Shown: piece after piece, positions 58,359 through 64,000 of the stretch
How the letters are laid out: each line of letters begins with the position of its first letter
Numbering within the stretch: the first letter of the stretch is position 1
DNA from: Diploscapter coronatus
Taxonomy: Eukaryota; Nematoda; Chromadorea; Rhabditida; Rhabditidae
Assembly: GCA_964036155.1 (NCBI GenBank)
Contig: OZ038423.1
Span: 1,674,001 to 1,738,000, forward strand
DNA: 64,000 nt
Direction of reading: 5' to 3'
The notes under the pieces: generated by a model
What the model saw: the letters and a program-made list of their open reading frames with translations, nothing else
Databases searched by the model: none
Told to the model about the DNA's origin: nothing
Made by a program: the position numbers and the translations under genes

Positions 58359-58512
58359 CAGACTTAGGCAGCCTTTCAATTTGAATGAAACATTTTAGAG
58401 GAGGGGGTACGCTAGACTATTTTTCCAACATTTTCAATAGAAAACCGATACATAGGGGGTACACAACAGCAATTTTCACGAAACGTTTTGGCTTAAGCCC
58501 TGCCTAGGTCTG
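58359..58512. repeat. CAGACCTAGG-family element, GGGCTTAAGCC subfamily
   Basis: CAGACTTAGGCAGCC at the left and GGCTTAAGCCCTGCCTAGGTCTG at the right. Confidence 0.8.
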
Positions 58513-58720
58513 ATTGAAAAGTTAGTTACCTTTTAGAGACGAATAATTTAGATTTACGAAGTTCGTCGATAGGTCGAGACGAGCCTTCAGGTAGCAGCAG
58601 AGAGGCCTCGCAGAGTGGAGGAATGGTGCCCGAACAGATGGAAATGACAGAAAGCAGCACGAGCAAAGTGACTGATTGGCTCAGTCATCTCAACACGACA
58701 TAAGCAACATAGGAAATTCG

Positions 58721-59206
58721 GGCAACTTGGGTAGTTCATAACTTCGCAACTTCGCGACCTTGCGAAATAGTATGTCAAAGCCAGAGATCATTTTCCTACA
58801 CATCTCTACCCAGTGCTTTACTCTTTTTATGCTTAGTCCGGCAAGCCCCCTTTAAAAATGAACATAACATACATACAGTATTAGCTCATTTTGTAAATAC
58901 TTTCTAAGGGCGTGTTCATACTTTTTGATATCGTGTCAATGCCAACCAATTTTACGTGCAAATTTATGATATCGATTCAAGCATGTCGTGAATTTACACG
59001 TAAAATTGCTTGACATGGACGCGGTGTTAAAAGTATGAACGCACCCTTAAAATGTTTGCTGTAATGAATATTTTAAAAATAAAGTTTAGGAAAAAAGTTA
59101 ATACATTTTTTCTGAAAAAAACTGCCGGACAGCCCAAAGCATAGTGTTACTTATCTCCTATCCCTACATACTATTTCGTTGGATTGCGAAGTGGTGAAAA
59201 ACCCAA
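58721..59206. repeat. Palindrome-family element interrupted by another palindrome
   Basis: The left half GGCAACTTGGG...CACTTCGC-type arm with GCGAAATAGTATGTC (to about 58790) pairs with ATACTATTTCGTTGGATTGCGAAGTGG at 59168-59196. The intervening DNA contains a second element at 58905-59050. Confidence 0.6.
58905..59050. repeat. Nested inverted-repeat element
   Basis: TAAGGGCGTGTTCATACTTTT pairs with AAAAGTATGAACGCACCCTTA; inner arms CAATTTTACGTG / CACGTAAAATTG also pair. The stem is long and nearly perfect. Confidence 0.85.
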
Positions 59207-59928
59207 TAGTTGACAATTCGTAAAGCACAAGCATGCTACATATGATTCTCATCCATTACGGGTAAATTCACTCATCAGCTTGTAAAATAAAATTTATTCA
59301 TCCTTGATCTTCGCAAAAATAATCTAAACGATTCGTATTTTTATCGAGTGTTGCGTGTCTGTCTAAGCTTAGTTCTCTATGATAGATTTGTCTAACCCTC
59401 ATGTTCTATGCATGGTTAGAAAGATAATTTGATGGAGGTGTGCGACGTAAAAATAAGTCGATTTTTCATTGATAATATGCTAATTTGTGGTAAAAAATTA
59501 TTTCCTTTTTATAGAGGCTAATTTTGGATATAAAATTAGCAAATTAACCATGAATTGAAATTACATAAAAGAAGAAACTTTCCAAATGAGCTGATCATTA
59601 TCAAAAAGAGTAATTGTGGAAGTTGCTGTGTTGTTTATTTGTTTGTTTTTATAATTGTTCTGAAAGTGGATTGATATTTTTTGGTTTGAAGCCTTTGTGA
59701 AACAAAGGCCGAGTCGAGGAAGCGCGCTCCCTCGACTCTCGTCTGTATACCTCGAATGCAAAAAAGACATGGCTCATATTCTGCTAAATTATTCTGTCAG
59801 TGAGATAGGGGAACTATATTCTGCTTAGTAATTGAAAATGTGTACCCTTAGAAGTTTGAAATTTTAGGAATTTTCTCGAGTCGTAATCACAGCATAAAGC
59901 CTCACTAGAAGATAACCGGACGTTGGAA

Positions 59929-60068
59929 ATGTTGTCGACCCGATATTTGAATGCTGCGGAGAAATATATCGTAGCCCACTTTCAATTCACTATTCTTCGT
60001 CATTATGGATAAGAGAACATTAGACGATGACGAATCTCATATATCGGATCGACAACACTTCCAGCGAC
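59929..60068. repeat. Inverted-repeat element, second copy of the 40655 family
   Basis: GACGTTGGAAATGTTGTCGACC at the left and GATCGACAACACTTCCAGCG at the right, with CCCACTTTCAATTCACTATTC inside. Confidence 0.85.
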
Positions 60069-60713
60069 TGAAGATAAGCAATATTTCATAGAAAGATTAG
60101 ACAATTTTACATTTTGACATGAAGATTAGGCTCCTGTACTCTCCACTCATACCCATTTGTATTCCACTCTCACTTTCTACACACAATATATGAGACATCC
60201 CCTATTCGGAACTATTCTGTTAGCTCAGTTAGGCACCCCCTATTCACGACGTTCCAAATATACGCTACTGATGATGTGCAAAAGTGGGGTGTAGGGATTT
60301 TCAATTTTTCTAATTTCTTTAAAGAAAACATCTACCTGAATATTGACAATTTCTGAAGGGGGAATTAATGATGTTCGACTTTAGTCCTGCTGACACATGA
60401 CAAATGAAGCTTCAATTTGCTTCGAAAGTTTTCCGAAAAAATTGATGGATTTTCTTTGTCAAGTTTGGAGCCTGAGTATGAAAGATTTTTTTCTAGTATG
60501 CAAATGGAGGTAATTCTTAAATTTGATGGTGTCGTGAGAACGTGCACTCTATAGTTAGGAATAGAAGAGGGAAGGAAAGTAGGGCGAAATAGTGTGGGAA
60601 AAGATAGCTCACAACATGACGCTATAGCGGTATTTATGAGTTGTCACAGATGGGTATGGATGTAGTTTACAAAAAGCCTGAGGATTAAGCACCTGACATG
60701 GGTATGTTGATCT

Positions 60714-62496
60714 TCATTTCTGCAATTCGTCGACTTCGTCCGAGGGATCTTCGTCCAAAGGCTTGAGGGCGAAAATTGACTGCTTCACGCTCTTCGCGCA
60801 CTCGCCTGCTTTCGCCACGATGAATCTGCAATTTGAATATGTTTCTAATTTAAAAATTTCAAGGGGAAATGATAGCCAGACCTAGGCAGAACTTCGCAGC
60901 TATAATGCAAAACTTTGGGGGAAAGGGGCACGCAAGATAATTTTTCTATAGAAACAGGCACATAAGGATGTACGCGACGAGATTTTTTCCGAAAAATTTG
61001 GCTTAAGCGCTGCCCGTCTAGATCTGATGATAGCGGGGCATAAGAAATATTGTGCAGAGGTAAGTAGGAAAAATCGTTTTTTCAATATTATTTTTTCGCT
61101 TTGGAATTTGCAGACTGCCATTTGTTTGGAAGATTTATTGAATACCTGTGAGAAGCAGTGATGGTGAGCTGTCCAGTTTCGGGATTTTCGAACCCGAACT
61201 TGAAAGTGAGCAGTTCTGGAAGCTTCTTCTTGCTGGTCACCCTGACGATGCTGTTGAGTGGGTATCTGGCCTCGGTGGTCACTTTGCCCGGTCGGCTGTC
61301 GACGGAGTGCAGAACGTGCATGTGAGTGCGCGTCAGGGCGATGTAGGCCAAGTGCAGCATTCGATTCGCAGCGACTTCCTCGCATTCGAACACTTCGATG
61401 AATTCCGCTTGCTCTTAAACAAATTCTTTTTGCCTTTTTATTTATATTTTGAAGATCACTATAGTTACCGCTCTTTTTGAGAAATAGTATGCACAGGGTT
61501 GCAAATCGTATACACGATTACATGGCAATGATATAGCAGTTAAGTAAAAAACGAGAAATGCCATGTCTGGTGAAGAGTGAGAAACAAAATGGGGAGAGAA
61601 ACCGTGGAAAAACTTTCACCCCTGATAGTATGGAGAAGAGAAAAGAGGGTGGTAACTACAGGAGACATTATTTTGGTGACCTTTCATATTCCACTCGTTT
61701 TATACCGCACCAACCTCCACTGCAATATTCTAATTTTGCAGAAAGTGGGCGTAATATACAAACAGACGAGGAGCACAGGAGATCTTTTTTGTGGGTAACA
61801 AACTCAATTTTATACCAGCCAAAACGAGTTCCTCCTTTTTGGTGCTGGCTGCCGTGCCGAATGCCGACTCCTCTTCTTCATCAGAGCTGTCGCCCACTTC
61901 TAGGGAGAAGATGGAAGTGTCCTGTTGACGGTATCTGAACATTCATCATCATTTCTGAAATGCAGTCAGAACTAGAGAGGATTTAAGTCAGGATAGTCGC
62001 GCGACCTCTATCCTCGATAATTATTTCATTTTTTGAATATCTAATTCGAGATTTTCAAAAAAAAAATTTCTGCGCGCGATGACGTCATATGCAGATTTCG
62101 CTCGTGTGCGACCTACTCACCGTATATTTTTGAGTCTGACTCAAATGCTCTCTATATGTGAATGCAGGAAGAAGCAAACGTTGTACACTTTCACACTCGC
62201 GAATGCCTGCATAGGCAAAATAATAGTATGGCTTTTCGAAATGCTTTTTCTACCGATAAAGCATGCTGTCGCGATCATGTGGGCACCCGCGGGTGTAAAA
62301 GTAGGCTAATCTGGTGAGAAATGACCGACCTCTTGCCTGTTTTGTCATTGGGACTGATGTGTTTGATTGCATTAATCGCATTGCCACTGCCCTCCACGAG
62401 CTGGTTCATCGATGGCGATGACAGCACACCGGCCACTTTGTCCTTCACGGAAGACGACTTCGAAATCACTATGTCTTTCATTTTGCTCATTATGTT
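60714..62496 (-). CDS. TBC1D23: TBC1D23-like protein, C-terminal exons (partial)
   Basis: TBC1D23 is a trans-Golgi adaptor that captures endosome-derived vesicles; its C-terminal PH-like domain binds the WASH complex. Four exons, descending: 62330-62496, 61816-61934, 61146-61413, 60714-60825; phases agree and the stop is TGA at 60714-60716. The first two encode a Ser/Lys linker (KDIVISKSSSVKDKVAGVL) and an acidic motif (FSLEVGDSSDEEEE). The next two encode the PH-like domain: THMHVLHSVDSRPG, then RYPLNSIVRVTSKKKLPELLTFKFGFE and AKAGECAKSVKQSI, closely following the human C-terminal domain. The tail after it is acidic (DEDPSDEVDE). The TBC and rhodanese-like domains expected upstream are not recognised before the window ends, so the gene continues leftward on this strand beyond 62496 and probably beyond 64000. 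Confidence 0.85.
60877..61026. repeat. CAGACCTAGG-family element in TBC1D23-like intron
   Basis: CAGACCTAGGCAGAACTTCGC at the left and GCTTAAGCGCTGCCCGTCTAGATCTG at the right. It makes up about half of the intron 60826-61145. Confidence 0.8.
61966..62160. repeat. CAGACCTAGG-family element, GATCGTC subfamily, in TBC1D23-like intron
   Basis: CAGAACTAGAGAGGATTTAAG at the left, then CGCGACCTCTATCC, and TGCGACCTACTCACC and AAATGCTCTCTATATGTG at the right. More diverged than other copies. Confidence 0.6.
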
Positions 62497-64000
62497 CTGA
62501 AATGCCACAATTCATGAACGGATGAGTGTTTTGAAGGTCTTCCTGTATTTACAGGCGGCTGTATTTGTCACGGTTTTTTCCTTACAATCCCTACCCTCCT
62601 TATTCGTCGACAAATACAGCTGTCTATGAATACAGGACGCCGTTTTGAAGAGAAGAAATGTGAAGAATTGCCTCTTCAGTATGAATATCCATTGCAAAAT
62701 AGAGAGGGAGTTCTTACTTAGAGCATGAAACAATTGCGAATAAGCGACAAGAGAAGGGGAAGGGAGATATTAAAAGAAGGAGAAGAAGAGTAAAGAGGTA
62801 AGGGATGTCGACAGACTGCGCGGCTATAATGAAAAACGGGGAAACGAGTAAAAGCCATAAAATTATGAATGAGAAAATTGTTCGCAGGAAACGGAGACGA
62901 ACAGACGAGAGTGAGACTAGTGCAGAATATAGATATTGAAACAAAAACAGAAATGCAAATGTCTTCCACTTCACCTGCTTTCTGCCTCGGAATATACAAT
63001 GAGGTGAATATGGAACTTTCATCTCGCAACTTACAGACATTGTTTTCGTCTTTCGAGAAGTGGAAAAATGAAAGAATAATGCATACATCGCGTAAATCTT
63101 AATAAATCTTGTCCTTCTAGAAATATGCTCGATTGCCAAATGTTATTCTTCTTTTCTCATTTCTCTACACCTTGGTTTTTCATAATGGAAGAAAGAAGGG
63201 AACATTAACATTTATCAATAGGCATATTTCTAGGAGGACTACATTTGCAGGCGAGTGTGTTGAAAGCAATAGCTTCTAATCTGTTTTTTTCGTATTTTAA
63301 ATGTAGAATGGCTTCGCTTTTCCCTTTTCCAATAGAAATAGAATTATCAGGGCTACAAACTTGAGACCCGATCGAACATTGACGCCTGACATGACATAAA
63401 AGGGAGGTAGAAAACAACCAAAATAATATAGAGTGTGAAAGACAGACTTCTCAAAAATTGCTTCGCAAAAACCTGCAAATCGGCCCGCAAAAAGTGCGTC
63501 GTATTGAGAGAGGAAAAGAGTATATCGGCTGTTTATCTCTCGAAACGATGCGCTATTTTTCTGCGAGTTGAGTTTTGAGAAGTCTGGTGAAAGAAGCGAG
63601 AAAGAGAGATAAAGACTCGATTGGGTCTTATTCGGGTCTAAATTTGCAGCCCCTCGAACTAGAAAATAAATAACTGACCCAACTACTGGACTCTGCTCGA
63701 CTCCCCGTGCAAATAGCGCATTTCTGCTCGTTGTGAGAGGCAATCAGATTCTTCGGCCGATTCGATTCGAACACGTAGCGATGCAGTACTGAAAATTCGA
63801 CGATATTTTCGAGAGAGAGAAAGAAGTACAAAAATAGCGTACGTCCGACTACTTGATGAAAATGAGAAATGTCGAATTTTGAGCGTTTGAAAATGAATGA
63901 TTAATTCGCGGATGCACATTATCTGACGACACTTCTAATGTAAAGGATAGGAAATTGTCGTAAGATAATGAGTGTGTGTGCATCAGTATAACATGTTCAT
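62497..64000. other. Upstream part of the TBC1D23-like gene or intergenic DNA
   Basis: More TBC1D23 exons are expected on the minus strand here or beyond. One weak candidate near 63675-63793 is discussed among rejected items. The palindrome-family element at 63446-63583 is the only clear feature. A GGCTGTATTTG/CAAATACAGC inverted pair lies at about 62550-62625. Confidence 0.35.
63446..63583. repeat. Inverted-repeat element, palindrome family
   Basis: ACTTCTCAAAAATTGC...CGGCCCGCAAAAAGTGCGTCG pairs with CGATGCGCTATTTTTCTGCGAG and GTTTTGAGAAGT. Nearly identical in core to copy 1 at 351-470. Confidence 0.85.

Larger units (their letters stand above)
56958..60713. other. Intergenic region between Clc-like and TBC1D23 genes
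   Basis: No supported exon. The region contains repeats at 58359-58512, 58721-59206 and 59929-60068. A GC-richer patch around 58200-58310 and 58560-58690 lacks a continuous frame with splice signals. Confidence 0.5.

Noticed and set aside
63675..63793. Possible upstream TBC1D23 exon on the minus strand between a TTTTCAG acceptor and a TTGG/GTCAGT donor
   Set aside because: Phase fits, but the peptide (HRYVFESNRPKNLIAS...) does not resemble TBC or rhodanese sequences of TBC1D23 and another frame is equally open.

Overview
This is an animal nuclear window, gene-dense and intron-rich, most likely from a nematode or another ecdysozoan. It encodes an innexin (protostome gap-junction family), a Clc-like four-TM protein, animal type I fatty acid synthase, and several conserved cell-biology genes, all split by introns that are mostly 43-60 bp. 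Splice acceptors are unusual for Caenorhabditis: TAG and CAG are about equally common, AAG is frequent, GAG occurs, and some donors are GC. I built gene models by hand from splice signals, reading-phase continuity and remembered family sequences. No search was run, so family names rest on motif recall.

Layout. 1.4-6.3 kb (+): TMF1, a Golgi coiled-coil protein, 16 exons. 9.8-21.7 kb (+): fatty acid synthase, 38 exons, 2627 aa, with every catalytic motif intact. 22.7-26.6 kb (-): MFSD11/UNC-93-like membrane protein, 12 exons, convergent with FAS. 26.9-33.4 kb (-): single-pass membrane protein resembling KIAA1549, 11 exons. 39.7-48.4 kb (+): innexin with three candidate terminal exons and a possible N-terminal extension. 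50.8-52.6 kb (-): calmodulin-like EF-hand protein, first exon not found. 55.7-57.0 kb (-): short four-TM Clc/claudin-like protein with His-rich ends. 60.7-62.5 kb (-): C-terminal part of TBC1D23, whose N-terminal exons are not resolved. I saw no tRNA, rRNA, CRISPR array or operon-type bacterial feature.

The rest is AT-rich or pyrimidine-rich intergenic DNA and many short non-autonomous inverted-repeat elements (MITE-like). Several families recur: a palindrome family with a shared core and arms private to each copy, elements ending in CAGACCTAGG, a ~160 bp family, and mariner/Tc1-type ends. They fill most long introns, so intron length here is set largely by them. The most notable points are the innexin's alternative C-terminal exons, the GC-AG and GAG splice sites, the private-arm palindromes, and a splice acceptor at a transposon end.
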